DNA of 64,000 bases from Polynucleobacter sp. MWH-UH35A (GTDB lineage: Bacteria > Pseudomonadota > Gammaproteobacteria > Burkholderiales > Burkholderiaceae), in the NCBI RefSeq assembly GCF_018687075.1, contig NZ_CP061285.1, positions 930,001-994,000 on the forward strand. Reading direction: 5' to 3'. Made by a program: the position numbers and the translations under genes. Positions 17,675-27,795 of this stretch are shown piece after piece. The first letter of the stretch is position 1, and each line of letters opens with the position of its first letter. The notes beneath the pieces are model-generated. The model searched no databases and was not told where the DNA came from. It was given only the letters and a program-made list of their open reading frames with translations.

Positions 17675-19141
17675 ATGGCCTTTACCCTAAGTGGCGATGA
17701 CGTCTGCCAAACCACACTTCCAACACCTATACCTAACCCATACTGGGTTGCGCTTTCACCCTCTTCCGCCAAATTGATCGGCATTGCCCTTAACAAAGCT
17801 CACTTACCAGATGATCAAGCCTGGTTGGCCGTATTGTCTGGAAATCAGTTAAGCACTTCTGAACATCATTTTGTTAGTCCAATCGCTACGGCCTATAGCG
17901 GACATCAATTTGGTGTCTGGGCAGGCCAACTGGGAGATGGACGCGCAATTTTGCTTGGTGATATTGCTGGACAGGAGCTCCAACTTAAGGGCGCCGGAAA
18001 GACGCGATTCTCGCGCATGGGTGATGGCCGGGCTGTATTGCGCTCCTCTATCAGAGAATTTTTATGCAGCGAAGCAATGCATGCCTTAGGTGTTCCAACA
18101 ACCAGGGCTTTATCAGTCATTGGTTCTGATTTGCCGGTAAGAAGAGAAATCATTGAAACAGCGGCCGTTTGCGCTCGACTCGCACCCAGCTTTATTCGTG
18201 TTGGTCACTTTGAGCATTTTGCCGCCCTCCAAGATCGCGATAGGTTAAAAGAGTTGGCCGATTATCTGATCGAGTATCACTACCCTGAATCTAACAATGG
18301 AGCAAACCCCTACTTAGAGTTGTTTAAAAGTATCTGTGTGCGCAATGCCAAACTGGTTGCGCAGTGGCAAGCCCTTGGTTTTTGTCATGGGGTGCTCAAT
18401 AGCGACAATATCAGTGCGCTCGGCTTGACAATGGACTATGGCCCTTTTGGATTCCTAGATCAGTTTCAAATTGACCATATATGCAACCACAGTGATCAAG
18501 GTGGTCGCTATTCATACTATCGTCAACCACAAATCATGCATTGGAATATGGCTTGCCTAGCAGGTGCAATGACCCCCCTGCTAGCAGTCAATAATGATGA
18601 GAAAGAGGTACAAGATCAATTTCGTACGGCACTTGAAGCCTTCCCTAGAACCTATGCACAAGCTTGGCAGTCTCAATTTCGCCAGAAATTGGGCTTTCAA
18701 AGTGCGCATGACGGAGATATTGCCTTAATTGAAAGACTACTCCAAGCAATGCATGACTCCAGAATTGACTTCACGAATTTCTTCCGAAATCTTAGTGACG
18801 TCAAAATAAATACTTCGACTGCATTATTTTCACTAAGAGATGATTTTATTGATCGAAATTTAATTGATCGGTGGTTTGCTGATTACAGAGAACGTTTAAA
18901 TTCTGAATCAAGCATAGATTCTGTGCGTAAGGAAGCGATGGATAGAGTTAATCCAAAGTATGTGCTTCGTAACCATTTGGCGCAAACTGCAATAGAACTT
19001 GCTCAGAAAAAGGATTTTTCAGAGGTGAACAAACTTTTGAAGATTTTAGAAAATCCCTATGACGAGCAGCCTGAGTATGAGGCATATTCATTAGCGCCTC
19101 CGTCCAATTCCCCGTCAATTGAAGTAAGCTGCTCATCTTAG
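17675..19141 (+). CDS. selO: SelO protein AMPylase (YdiU/UPF0061)
   Basis: SelO is a pseudokinase that transfers AMP to Ser, Thr or Tyr of target proteins and is linked to oxidative stress. The 488-residue protein shows LKGAGKTRFSRMGDGRAVLR, SIREFLCSEAMHALGVPTTR and the catalytic/metal segment HGVLNSDNISALGLTMDYG with DYGPFGFLD. It ends CSS, with Cys486 at the place of the eukaryotic selenocysteine. Together with msrB 34 bp downstream it forms a redox-related pair. Confidence 0.93.
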   Translation: MAFTLSGDDVCQTTLPTPIPNPYWVALSPSSAKLIGIALNKAHLPDDQAWLAVLSGNQLSTSEHHFVSPIATAYSGHQFGVWAGQLGDGRAILLGDIAGQELQLKGAGKTRFSRMGDGRAVLRSSIREFLCSEAMHALGVPTTRALSVIGSDLPVRREIIETAAVCARLAPSFIRVGHFEHFAALQDRDRLKELADYLIEYHYPESNNGANPYLELFKSICVRNAKLVAQWQALGFCHGVLNSDNISALGLTMDYGPFGFLDQFQIDHICNHSDQGGRYSYYRQPQIMHWNMACLAGAMTPLLAVNNDEKEVQDQFRTALEAFPRTYAQAWQSQFRQKLGFQSAHDGDIALIERLLQAMHDSRIDFTNFFRNLSDVKINTSTALFSLRDDFIDRNLIDRWFADYRERLNSESSIDSVRKEAMDRVNPKYVLRNHLAQTAIELAQKKDFSEVNKLLKILENPYDEQPEYEAYSLAPPSNSPSIEVSCSS

Positions 19142-19175
19142 AAGATAGAAGCAAATCTAGTGCATTGGAGTCACC

Positions 19176-19589
19176 ATGAAAAAAACTGACCAAGAATATA
19201 AGCAATCCTTGAGTGATATTGAATATCGCGTTACGCGAGAGTCCGCTACCGAAAGACCATTCACTGGAAAATATTGGGATCATTGGGACAAAGGATTCTA
19301 CAAATGTGTCTGCTGTGGCACCCCACTATTTCTATCTAGCACCAAATTTGATGCTGGCTGTGGCTGGCCAAGCTATAACGCACTGGAAAACGCTTCTTCT
19401 ATTAAAGAAGTTCGTGATACGAGCCATGGAATGGTACGTACGGAGGTCCGTTGTGCTAGCTGCGATGCCCATTTGGGGCATGTCTTTGAGGATGGTCCGA
19501 TGCCAACCGGATTACGCTATTGCATTAACTCGGCATCACTTCAGTTTGAGCCAAGCTCTAATGCCACACCAACAAATACTAATGAATAA
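19176..19589 (+). CDS. msrB: Peptide-methionine (R)-S-oxide reductase
   Basis: MsrB reduces R-methionine sulfoxide in proteins. The 137-residue protein has both zinc pairs (Cys44/Cys47 and Cys93/Cys96), the likely resolving Cys62 in [10 protein letters not shown] and the catalytic Cys116 in [16 protein letters not shown]-type ribosome binding site (TTGGAGTCACC) precedes the ATG. It stands between selO and the septation-protein gene, all on the plus strand. Confidence 0.95.
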   Translation: MKKTDQEYKQSLSDIEYRVTRESATERPFTGKYWDHWDKGFYKCVCCGTPLFLSSTKFDAGCGWPSYNALENASSIKEVRDTSHGMVRTEVRCASCDAHLGHVFEDGPMPTGLRYCINSASLQFEPSSNATPTNTNE

Positions 19590-19612
19590 GTAAATAGCTG
19601 GATAATCCCATT

Positions 19613-20161
19613 ATGAAATTCTTATTCGACCTCTTCCCCATCATTCTATTTTTTGTCGCCTTTAAATTTGGCGATATCTATACAGCAACGATTGTTGCAA
19701 TGGTAGCCACCATAGGTCAGATTCTCTGGGTCTATTACCGACATCGCAAAATTGATGCAATGCAATGGGTAAGCTTGGTGATGATTCTGGTATTCGGTAG
19801 CTTGACTATCTTCTTACATGACAAAACCTTCATTCAACTAAAACCAACCGCTCTTTATTGGCTATTCTCAGGAGCTCTTTTTATTAGTGCGCAGTTCTTT
19901 CAAAAAAATTGGATACAGGTATTGATGGGCAAACAAGTAACACTAAAAGAGAGAAGCGCACATTCAGTCTGGCATCGACTGAATATGGCTTGGGCTCTAT
20001 TCTTCTTTGTTATGGGCGGCCTCAATCTCTATATCGCATTTGAATATTCTGAGGAAACATGGGTCAACTTTAAGCTATTTGGTAGCACTGGATTGTTATT
20101 AGTCTTCGTCATTGCTCAAGGGGTTTGGCTCTCTAAACATATGGAGCATCCAAGCGAATGA
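19613..20161 (+). CDS. yciB: Inner-membrane septation protein A (YciB/IspZ)
   Basis: The 182-residue protein has about five membrane segments and the YciB pattern: MKFLFDLFPIILFFVAFKF at the start, VYYRHRKIDAMQWVS, and the LNMAWALFFFVMGGLNLYIA helix. YciB proteins are tied to cell-envelope integrity and division. Its stop overlaps the bolA start as ATGA. Length matches the family. Confidence 0.92.
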   Translation: MKFLFDLFPIILFFVAFKFGDIYTATIVAMVATIGQILWVYYRHRKIDAMQWVSLVMILVFGSLTIFLHDKTFIQLKPTALYWLFSGALFISAQFFQKNWIQVLMGKQVTLKERSAHSVWHRLNMAWALFFFVMGGLNLYIAFEYSEETWVNFKLFGSTGLLLVFVIAQGVWLSKHMEHPSE

Positions 20162-20442
20162 CTGCAAATCAAGAACGCATTGCTGCATTTGAAGAGGACC
20201 TTCGCAAGGCCTTTCAAGTTGTAGATCTGCTGGTTGAAGATGAAAGTCACCTTCATACTGGGCATGCTGGCGCTGCATCTGGCGGTGGCCATTTCAAGCT
20301 AAAAATTATTGCACCGGAATTTAAGGGGTTAAGTCTAGTGGCTCGTCACAGGGCTGTTTATGCAGCCCTCAATCGCCATATCCCCAAGGAAATTCATGCG
20401 CTTACTATTATTGCCCTGACTCCGGATGAGGCGTTTACCTAA
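20158..20442 (+). CDS. BolA-family protein
   Basis: The 94-residue protein fits the BolA/IbaG fold, with the conserved GGHFKLKIIAPEFKGLSLVARHR segment (about residues 41-63) carrying the His used in iron-sulfur ligation with monothiol glutaredoxins. It overlaps yciB by 4 nt and is followed after 48 bp by a parvulin gene. Whether it acts like BolA or like IbaG cannot be decided from sequence alone. Confidence 0.88.
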   Translation: MTANQERIAAFEEDLRKAFQVVDLLVEDESHLHTGHAGAASGGGHFKLKIIAPEFKGLSLVARHRAVYAALNRHIPKEIHALTIIALTPDEAFT

Positions 20443-20490
20443 AGCTACTTTAGAATATTCCCATTCTCTTTTATTTCAATATTTCATAAT

Positions 20491-21285
20491 ATGTTCAAAA
20501 AACATCAAATTCTCTCTGTCGGCATTCTATTGGCAACTCTTTTGTCTGCAAATGCAATGGCCCAAAACGCCGTGATCGTGAATGGCAAGTCAATCCCAAA
20601 AGCTCAATTAGATAAATTAGTGCAGCGTTCAGGACAACCTGATAATCCGCAAGTGCGAGGTCAGGCACGCGAGATGCTCGTCACTCGTGAATTGGTATTG
20701 CAAGAGGCGGATAAACGAGGGGTGCTGCAAAATGAAATCGTCAGAGAGCAACTAGAGCAAGCACGCATGGGCGTACTCGTCGGGGCTGTATTTGAAGACT
20801 ATATTGAAAAGGAAGGTGTTGCTGAAGCGGATCTAAAAGCGGCATATGATTCTGTTAAAGCACAGTACACCGGCAAGGAATATCACGTAGAGCATATTCT
20901 GGTTGAAAAGGAATCAGATGCTAAAGCAATCATTGCCCAGCTAAAGGCAGGCGCTAGTTTCGAGGAGATTGCAAAAGCTAAATCAATTGATCCAGGCTCA
21001 GCTAAAAATGGTGGCGATCTTGGCTGGGTTAGCGATAAGGCTTTAGTTCCAGAATTCTCAAAGGCAATGGTGCAGCTTAAAAATGGCCAAACCACTGACA
21101 AGCCAGTGAAGTCTCAATTTGGTTGGCACATCATTAAGATGATCGATTCACGTGATGTCAAAGCGCCAAGCATCGAAGAAATGAAAGATCAACTTAAGCA
21201 AATGATCATGTCTGATAAAAATTGGCAAAAAGCCAAGTTTGCAGAGATGATGCAAAAGTTACGCGCAAAGGCAAAAATCCAATAA
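20491..21285 (+). CDS. Periplasmic parvulin-type peptidyl-prolyl isomerase
   Basis: The 264-residue protein has a signal peptide (about 1-24, ending NAMA-QN), a SurA-N-like helical part (about 35-120) and one parvulin domain (about 130-225) with YHVEHILVEKESDAKAII, GGDLGWV and SQFGWHIIKMID. Such proteins assist folding of outer-membrane proteins in the periplasm. It follows bolA on the same strand and is convergent with the MFS gene. SurA proper usually has two parvulin domains, so this is a single-domain relative such as the PpiC/PrsA-type. Confidence 0.9.
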   Translation: MFKKHQILSVGILLATLLSANAMAQNAVIVNGKSIPKAQLDKLVQRSGQPDNPQVRGQAREMLVTRELVLQEADKRGVLQNEIVREQLEQARMGVLVGAVFEDYIEKEGVAEADLKAAYDSVKAQYTGKEYHVEHILVEKESDAKAIIAQLKAGASFEEIAKAKSIDPGSAKNGGDLGWVSDKALVPEFSKAMVQLKNGQTTDKPVKSQFGWHIIKMIDSRDVKAPSIEEMKDQLKQMIMSDKNWQKAKFAEMMQKLRAKAKIQ

Positions 21286-21302
21286 AGCTGCTTTTATCTG
21301 TT

Positions 21303-22460
21303 CTATCTGGCGGGGTAGCGGCGCGGTCTGAGTTTCTGGATCGCCATACCCGCCAGTCCACATGCAAATGCAGACATCACAAAGACATTCCTTGGTTGCG
21401 AAGCCTCCCAAATCCAGCCCGCGCATAAACCTCCTAGCGTTCCACCCAAGCCGTACGAGATAGTTGCCATCAGAGCTTGTCCTCGAGCTTGTAGCGGGCC
21501 AGTAAACCAACGCTGCAATAATTTGGTAGCAGCACTATGGTGTGCCGCAAAAGTTCCTGCATGCATTAATTGAGCCACAATCAATACGGAAGTAATTGGG
21601 AGGAATGCGATCAAAATAAACCGAACTACTCCTACTCCGAATGCAGCTTGTAATATCACCTCAGCATCAAGACGGCTGAGAATCTTACTTTGGAAGTAAA
21701 AAAATAATACTTCAGCAGCCACTCCAAGAGCCCAGAGCAAGCCAATCTGAAATTTATCGTATCCAAGGTCGGCAAGATAAAGGGAGTAAAAAACATATAA
21801 AGATGCATGCGCAAAGATCATGAAAAATCCCGAAACCAAAAACCAACGCACATCGGGATTAAACAGCACAATCAACAATTCGCCTTTAACCATTTTGTGG
21901 CGAGCCATTTTAGGCTCATGCAAACAAAAGGTAATCAGGGCCAAGGCCAACAAAACAATGGTACCTACAAGCGGATAAAGCTCAATCGTCTTGCGCTGAA
22001 AAAGCTCCCCTGCTGCCAGCACCATGGTAATAAAACCAATAGAGCCCCATAAGCGCAAACGACCGTAGCGCTTATCAAATGAATTATCTTTATATAAGGC
22101 ATGGATAGTGGCCGACTCACCAAGCGGCATTAGACTGCTCAAGACGGTATGCAGCACAAACATCCAAATGAAAAAGCCAACATAACTTTGTAAAAAATAG
22201 ATGCATAGAAAAATCAATGCGGCCAAACAGGCACAAAAGCGAATAATGCTGATGCGATTTGAGAGGTAGTCAGATAACCATCCCCAGGAGAATGGGCCAA
22301 CTATTCTGGTGATCTGCAGCATTGACATCAACACGGCTATTTCAAGAACGTTAAAGCCGCGATCCAAAAAGAATAAGCTGGCATACGGTGAAACCAAGCC
22401 AACATAAGCAAAATATAAAAAGAAAAAGGACCCGAAGGCCCAGCGAAGCAAAGGCGTCAT
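21303..22460 (-). CDS. MFS transporter, 12 membrane segments (HcaT/YcaD-like)
   Basis: The 385-residue protein has about 12 hydrophobic segments and resembles the MFS_1_like subgroup (HcaT-type): FLYFAYVGLVSPYASLFF at the N terminus and a short Asp-Arg loop (SWGWLSDYLSNR) in the loop after helix 2. The transported solute is unknown. Its start is 13 bp from the aroC stop on the same strand, so aroC and this gene are probably co-transcribed. Confidence 0.82.
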   Translation of the reverse strand: MTPLLRWAFGSFFFLYFAYVGLVSPYASLFFLDRGFNVLEIAVLMSMLQITRIVGPFSWGWLSDYLSNRISIIRFCACLAALIFLCIYFLQSYVGFFIWMFVLHTVLSSLMPLGESATIHALYKDNSFDKRYGRLRLWGSIGFITMVLAAGELFQRKTIELYPLVGTIVLLALALITFCLHEPKMARHKMVKGELLIVLFNPDVRWFLVSGFFMIFAHASLYVFYSLYLADLGYDKFQIGLLWALGVAAEVLFFYFQSKILSRLDAEVILQAAFGVGVVRFILIAFLPITSVLIVAQLMHAGTFAAHHSAATKLLQRWFTGPLQARGQALMATISYGLGGTLGGLCAGWIWEASQPRNVFVMSAFACGLAGMAIQKLRPRRYPAR

Positions 22461-22473
22461 CTATAGAGCCAAG

Positions 22474-23586
22474 CTAGTCGCGATGTGAGCCAGGTTGGGC
22501 GGCTGGAATAGACGCCATATCAGGCACGTCAGCACACTGAGCGCGATGACGAAGTGCATGATCCATCAACACCAGGGCTAACATTGCTTCAGCTATAGGC
22601 GTTGCACGAATGCCAACACAGGGGTCGTGTCGCCCTTTGGTTTGGACAGTAATCGGTTTTCCATCCAGATCCACAGATTGCTTAGGACTCATGATGCTAG
22701 AGGTTGGCTTAATAGCAATGGATACACGCAAGTCCTGACCGCTACTAATGCCTCCCAAGGTGCCGCCGGAGTTATTGCTTGCAAAACCATCAGGGTGTAG
22801 CTCATCACCATGCTCGCTACCCCGTTGTGCAACTGATTTAAAGCCGGCACCAATCTCAACACCTTTGACAGCGTTAATACCCATCATGGCATGCGCAATA
22901 TCTGCATCTAGTTTGTCGAATAACGGTTCACCTAAGCCAGCGGGCACATTACGTGCACGAACCTCAATGCGCGCACCACAGGAGTCCCCTGCTTTGCGCA
23001 GTTCATCCATATAGCTCTCTAGCTCAGGAATCATTTCAGCATTTGCCGCAAAGAATGGATTGTTTCCAATTTCAGAGGCATCCTTAAATGGAATCTCAAG
23101 AGATCCCAATTGGCTCATGTAGCCATAGAACTCTGTTCCATATTTCTCATGCAACCATTTTTTGGCAATTGCTGCCGCAGCAACTACTGGCGCAGTTAAA
23201 CGTGCAGATGATCTACCGCCACCACGAGGGTCGCGGATACCGTATTTTTGTTGATAAGCATAATCTGCATGACCTGGTCTGAAAGTCTGCAAAATATCGC
23301 CATAATCTTGGCTGCGTTGATCTGTATTACGAATCAGTAATGCGATTGGGGTTCCGGTAGTTTTACCCTCGAATACCCCGGAAAGTATCTCAACCTTATC
23401 CTCTTCCTTGCGCTGAGTTACGTGACGCGAAGTCCCGGGCTTGCGCCTATCCAAATCCAGCTGAATATCCGCCTCGGACAATTTCATGCCCGGCGGACAG
23501 CCGTCAACAACAGCACCGATGGCTGGACCGTGGGATTCACCAAAAGTGGTGACAGTAAAAAGGAGGCCTAAAGTATTCCCTGACAT
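22474..23586 (-). CDS. aroC: Chorismate synthase
   Basis: AroC makes chorismate from 5-enolpyruvylshikimate-3-phosphate with reduced FMN. The 370-residue protein starts [20 protein letters not shown], has the [20 protein letters not shown] segment, the [25 protein letters not shown] signature split over about residues 103-127, and ends with a short Ala/Pro-rich tail. The family's signatures are intact and length is normal. Confidence 0.97.
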   Translation of the reverse strand: MSGNTLGLLFTVTTFGESHGPAIGAVVDGCPPGMKLSEADIQLDLDRRKPGTSRHVTQRKEEDKVEILSGVFEGKTTGTPIALLIRNTDQRSQDYGDILQTFRPGHADYAYQQKYGIRDPRGGGRSSARLTAPVVAAAAIAKKWLHEKYGTEFYGYMSQLGSLEIPFKDASEIGNNPFFAANAEMIPELESYMDELRKAGDSCGARIEVRARNVPAGLGEPLFDKLDADIAHAMMGINAVKGVEIGAGFKSVAQRGSEHGDELHPDGFASNNSGGTLGGISSGQDLRVSIAIKPTSSIMSPKQSVDLDGKPITVQTKGRHDPCVGIRATPIAEAMLALVLMDHALRHRAQCADVPDMASIPAAQPGSHRD

Positions 23587-23629
23587 AGCGACATTATGTC
23601 ATTGGTCAGAAAATGATGGCTAGAACTGC

Positions 23630-24085
23630 TTAGGAAGCTGCTTTTTCAGTATCTTCTGGCCAGTCGCGGATATAAGCCTTCAGCATGGTGTTCTCGAAGT
23701 CTTGGGCCTCTACTACCGACTTGGCGACGTCGTAAAAAGAAATAACGCCCATCAACATTTTTTGATCTACTACCGGTAGATAGCGTGCATGATCAACCAA
23801 CATCATACGGCGGACTTCATCAATCTCTGTTTCCATATTGCAGGTTAAGGGCTTTTGATTCATAACCGTTCTGACTTGAAGACCATCAAGCTTGCCATGG
23901 TGCTTGGCCAATGCTGCTATCACTTCACGGAAAGTCAGGATGCCGACCAGTTTGTCGTACTCCATGACTACGAGAGAGCCAATATCGTGCTCGCTCATTA
24001 CGAGCACCGCTGTTTGCAGCGCAGTGTCGGGCGCAACGGTAAAAAGAGTACTTCCTTTAACGCGTAATATGTCACGAACTTTCAT
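23630..24085 (-). CDS. CBS-domain pair protein
   Basis: The 151-residue protein is a tandem of two CBS motifs, about residues 1-62 (DILRVKGSTLFTVAPDTAL...GSLVVMEYDKLVGILTFREV) and 70-128 (VMNQKPLTCNMETEI...YLPVVDQKMLMGVISFYDV). Such pairs bind adenine nucleotides and can regulate partner proteins. No fused enzyme is present. It lies upstream of aroC on the same strand (43 bp gap). The partner is unknown. Confidence 0.9.
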   Translation of the reverse strand: MKVRDILRVKGSTLFTVAPDTALQTAVLVMSEHDIGSLVVMEYDKLVGILTFREVIAALAKHHGKLDGLQVRTVMNQKPLTCNMETEIDEVRRMMLVDHARYLPVVDQKMLMGVISFYDVAKSVVEAQDFENTMLKAYIRDWPEDTEKAAS

Positions 24086-24163
24086 TTGGTCTCCAAAAAC
24101 TAGGGATTTATAGCTTCAATATAGACTCAAGACCTCTTTGAATCAAGGGCTTAGACTCAACTT

Positions 24164-25012
24164 TTAGTAACGAATAACCCTAATGACGCCGCTACGGATG
24201 TCAGGCAAATTTGCCACTAAGACCGCCCCAGCCAAGGTAATCCACCAGGTCAAATAAATCCACATGAGACCCAGAGGAAAGATGGCAAATGCACCATAAA
24301 CCGTTTTGTAGAAGGCGGTATGGGTTAAGAAAATAGCAAAGCCGAATTTCATTAACTCAAACGCAAGTGCGGCAACTAGGGCTCCAGCAAACGCATCACG
24401 CCACAAGATCTTGCTGTACGGAAGTATTTTGTATACCACTGCATAGACGAGGATGGCTAGAAAGATTTGTGCAATCGTGGCTACCAATTTAAAGCCAATA
24501 GATACCGCACTAATCCAACCTTCCGATGCGCTAAACAAAACACCGCTCAGGTAAATACCAAAGCCCAGCAGAATTGGACCCAAGATAGTGGCTGCGCTGT
24601 AAATAAAAAATTTCTTATACAGCGGGCGACTGGCGTTGACCTTGAAGATTTGATTAAAGGCTCCCTCGATCACAGCAAGAGTCGTTACTGTAGTAATGAT
24701 CAGACCAGCAAGACCAATAAAGGTTAAGCCACGTGCCTGCGAAGAAAATTGATCCAAATAAATGAATACTTGCTGATTGATGCCCCCTGGCATATAGGTA
24801 TCTAAAAGCCAAGTTTTAAAGGAATTTTTGACTTGAATGACGCTGGGTAGGTAGCCGATGAGGATGGTTGCGATGGTCACCATGGGAACCATCGATAAAG
24901 TGGTTGTGAAGGCTAGACTGGCGGCAATTTGCTTCAAATTTTGATCACGATTGCGCTCCCAGATCTCTTTTGCCAGAGAGAGCCATAATTGGGGGTTACG
25001 AATAAGGCGCAT
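24164..25012 (-). CDS. YihY/BrkB-family inner-membrane protein (UPF0761)
   Basis: The protein has about six membrane segments and matches the YihY/virulence factor BrkB family, with QIAASLAFTTTLSMVPMV near the N terminus and WRDAFAGALVAALAFELMKFGF later. I start at the ATG at 25012 (282 residues); a TTG at 25033 would add seven residues and leave only one base to the divergent wrbA start. Function of the family is not settled. Confidence 0.85.
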   Translation of the reverse strand: MRLIRNPQLWLSLAKEIWERNRDQNLKQIAASLAFTTTLSMVPMVTIATILIGYLPSVIQVKNSFKTWLLDTYMPGGINQQVFIYLDQFSSQARGLTFIGLAGLIITTVTTLAVIEGAFNQIFKVNASRPLYKKFFIYSAATILGPILLGFGIYLSGVLFSASEGWISAVSIGFKLVATIAQIFLAILVYAVVYKILPYSKILWRDAFAGALVAALAFELMKFGFAIFLTHTAFYKTVYGAFAIFPLGLMWIYLTWWITLAGAVLVANLPDIRSGVIRVIRY

Positions 25013-25025
25013 CGCCGTATCATAA

Positions 25026-25643
<618 letters not shown>

Positions 25644-25660
25644 ACCATACAAATCTCATC

Positions 25661-26050
25661 ATGATGCAAAAGATTCTGAATAAAAATCCTTACCAACTGA
25701 TTGCGACGGCCGCATTTGTTGATTTATTCATTCTATGTGTTTGCTGGGAGTGGTTTATCTCACCATTAAGACCTGGCGGTTCATGGTTAATTCTGAAAGG
25801 TGTGCCCCTGTTGTTTGCAATTCCAGGGCTATGGAAAGGCAACGTTTACACCATGCAGTGGGCCTCTATGCTGATCCTGCTTTACATCACCGAAGGCCTG
25901 GTTCGTATCCTTGAGACTGGCGCAAACTTTTGGCTGGCTGTATTGGAAACTTTGCTAGCCACCATTGGTTTTGTTTGTCTACTGATGTATTTAAAGCCTA
26001 TCAAAAAAGATGCAAAAGCATTAAAGAAGAAAATGCAAACTGAGAAATAA
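25661..26050 (+). CDS. DUF2069-type small membrane protein
   Basis: The 129-residue protein has about four membrane segments (near 12-30, 44-58, 66-84, 92-110) with the WEWFISPLRPGGSWLILKGVPLL pattern of DUF2069. The C terminus is Lys-rich and cytoplasmic in prediction. It follows wrbA by 17 bp and its stop overlaps the next ATG by 1 nt (TAATG). Function is unknown. Confidence 0.85.
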   Translation: MMQKILNKNPYQLIATAAFVDLFILCVCWEWFISPLRPGGSWLILKGVPLLFAIPGLWKGNVYTMQWASMLILLYITEGLVRILETGANFWLAVLETLLATIGFVCLLMYLKPIKKDAKALKKKMQTEK

Positions 26051-27465
26051 TGCAGGACTTCATTCAACAACTTTCAACCTTTCTTAATCAGAAATATATT
26101 CTGACCCAAGACGCAGACAAGGCGCCTTACCTTACTGACTGGCGCAAACGTTTTACAGGTAAAGCGCTTGCTGTTTTGCTGCCGAGCACGAGTGCTGAAG
26201 TTGCGGAAATCATTAAGCTGTGCGCAAAGCATCATATTGCAGTAGTCCCACAAGGCGGACACACGGGCTTTTGTGGTGGCGCAACACCAGACAATTCTGG
26301 CACACAAATCATTCTCAATCTTAAGCGCATGAATCAAATTCGTGAGATTGATAAAGCCAACCAAACCATTACGCTTGAGGCGGGTTGTATTTTGCAGGCA
26401 GTGCAAACGACTGCAGCCGAGAATGGCTTTCTTTTTCCTTTGAGCCTTGGTGCCGAAGGTAGCTGCATGATTGGTGGTAACTTAGCAACGAATGCTGGTG
26501 GCACCAATGTGCTTCGTTATGGCAATGCCCGGGACCTCTGTCTAGGTCTAGAAGTTGTCACAGCTAAGGGTGAAATTTGGAATGGTATTAAAGGTCTGCG
26601 TAAAGATAATACTGGCTATGATCTGCGAGATTTATTCATTGGATCTGAAGGCACTCTTGGGATCATTACCGCCGCAGTGATGAAGTTATACCCACTGCCA
26701 ATTTCACAGTGGACTACCTTAGTTGCGTGTGACAACATCGCCTCAACAATTGCTCTTTTAAATTTGTTTCAGAAACGTGCAAGCGCCCTACTTACCGGCT
26801 TTGAAATGATGACGTGCGAATCATTAACATTAAATGAAAAGCACTTTCCACATATGGCAAATCCCTTGCAGGGAAATCCTCCCTACACCATCTTGATTGA
26901 ATTGTCGGATCATGAGAGCGAAGCACATGTAAGGCAACTTCTTGAAGCCATATTAGAGGAGGCATTTGAAACTCAGACCATTACTGATGCGGTCATCGCC
27001 ACCAATTTAAGTCAGGCAAATGCGTTTTGGCATATGCGAGAACATATTACCCTCGCCCAAGCTGAGGAAGGCGCCAATCTCAAGCACGACATCACCATCC
27101 CCCTATCGTCACTAGATCGCTTCATTCAAGAAACAGACGCATTAATGAAGGAGAGGTTCCCGGGTGTCAGGATTATCAATTTTGGGCATTTAGGGGACGG
27201 TAACCTCCACTACAACATTGCCCCACCCTTGGGCATGGACCCCAAGACCTTTAATGAAATGAATGAAAAACAGATCCATGAGCTCATTTATGGGCAGGTA
27301 GAGTGCTGTCAAGGCTCTATTTCTGCTGAACATGGGGTTGGGCAGCTTAAATTAGATGACTTAAGGGCTCATAAGGGTGAAGTGGCTCACGACCTCATGA
27401 AGACTCTAAAAAGAGCCCTAGACCCCCAAAATATCCTCAATCCCCATAAAGTTGTCTCGATTTAA
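26050..27465 (+). CDS. FAD-linked 2-hydroxyacid dehydrogenase (GlcD/D2HGDH-like)
   Basis: The 471-residue protein has a PCMH-type FAD-binding domain with VPQGGHTGFCGGATPD (about 75-90) and GGNLATNAGGTNVLRYGNAR, and a FAD-oxidase C-terminal domain with FGHLGDGNLHYNI and ISAEHGVGQLK. These mark the family of D-2-hydroxyglutarate, D-lactate and glycolate (GlcD) dehydrogenases. No GlcE/GlcF partners are nearby, which favours a single-chain D2HGDH-like enzyme. Translation is coupled to DUF2069 by a 1-nt overlap. The substrate is uncertain. Confidence 0.85.
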   Translation: MQDFIQQLSTFLNQKYILTQDADKAPYLTDWRKRFTGKALAVLLPSTSAEVAEIIKLCAKHHIAVVPQGGHTGFCGGATPDNSGTQIILNLKRMNQIREIDKANQTITLEAGCILQAVQTTAAENGFLFPLSLGAEGSCMIGGNLATNAGGTNVLRYGNARDLCLGLEVVTAKGEIWNGIKGLRKDNTGYDLRDLFIGSEGTLGIITAAVMKLYPLPISQWTTLVACDNIASTIALLNLFQKRASALLTGFEMMTCESLTLNEKHFPHMANPLQGNPPYTILIELSDHESEAHVRQLLEAILEEAFETQTITDAVIATNLSQANAFWHMREHITLAQAEEGANLKHDITIPLSSLDRFIQETDALMKERFPGVRIINFGHLGDGNLHYNIAPPLGMDPKTFNEMNEKQIHELIYGQVECCQGSISAEHGVGQLKLDDLRAHKGEVAHDLMKTLKRALDPQNILNPHKVVSI

Positions 27466-27554
27466 TCAATATCAACAGTTTTTGTTAAATATTTTGTAAT
27501 TCGTGTCATCCCACCCCCTTTTCCATGCGTTGTTAGCACATGGAGGTGGCAAAT

Positions 27555-27740
27555 ATGTCAACAAGACTCAAACGTTGGGCCCGTGCAATTCAACAGATCG
27601 ACCTGTCTAAAAGGACGCCTGAAGTAGCTATTGGCTACTTGGATAGCAAGTATCGCGACATAGCTTGGCGTTACATCCGTATTCTTGGCTTTGAACGCAC
27701 CATCAGCTTCATGGCCAGCAATAATTTTCACCCAGAATAA
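27555..27740 (+). CDS. 61-residue protein of unknown function
   Basis: An ATG at 27540 is in frame, but GGAGGT at 27543-27548 stands 6 nt upstream of the ATG at 27555, so I start there: MSTRLKRWARAIQQIDLSKR at the N terminus. The product is Arg-rich and probably helical, with a cluster of Trp, Tyr and Arg (WRYIRILGFERTI) near residues 40-53 and no signal peptide or membrane segment. A terminator follows at once, so it is a short monocistronic unit. I do not recognise the family. Confidence 0.7.
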   Translation: MSTRLKRWARAIQQIDLSKRTPEVAIGYLDSKYRDIAWRYIRILGFERTISFMASNNFHPE

Positions 27741-27747
27741 CAACATT

Positions 27748-27788
27748 AAACCCTAAATAATTGATTTATCTAGGGTTTTTGTTTTTTT
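27748..27788 (+). terminator. Intrinsic terminator after the 61-residue gene
   Basis: A perfect 8-bp stem AAACCCTA (27748-27755) / TAGGGTTT (27771-27778) is followed by a T-rich run. It could also stop the convergent dehalogenase transcript, given the A-rich left arm. Confidence 0.85.
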
Positions 27789-27795
27789 GCTGTTT

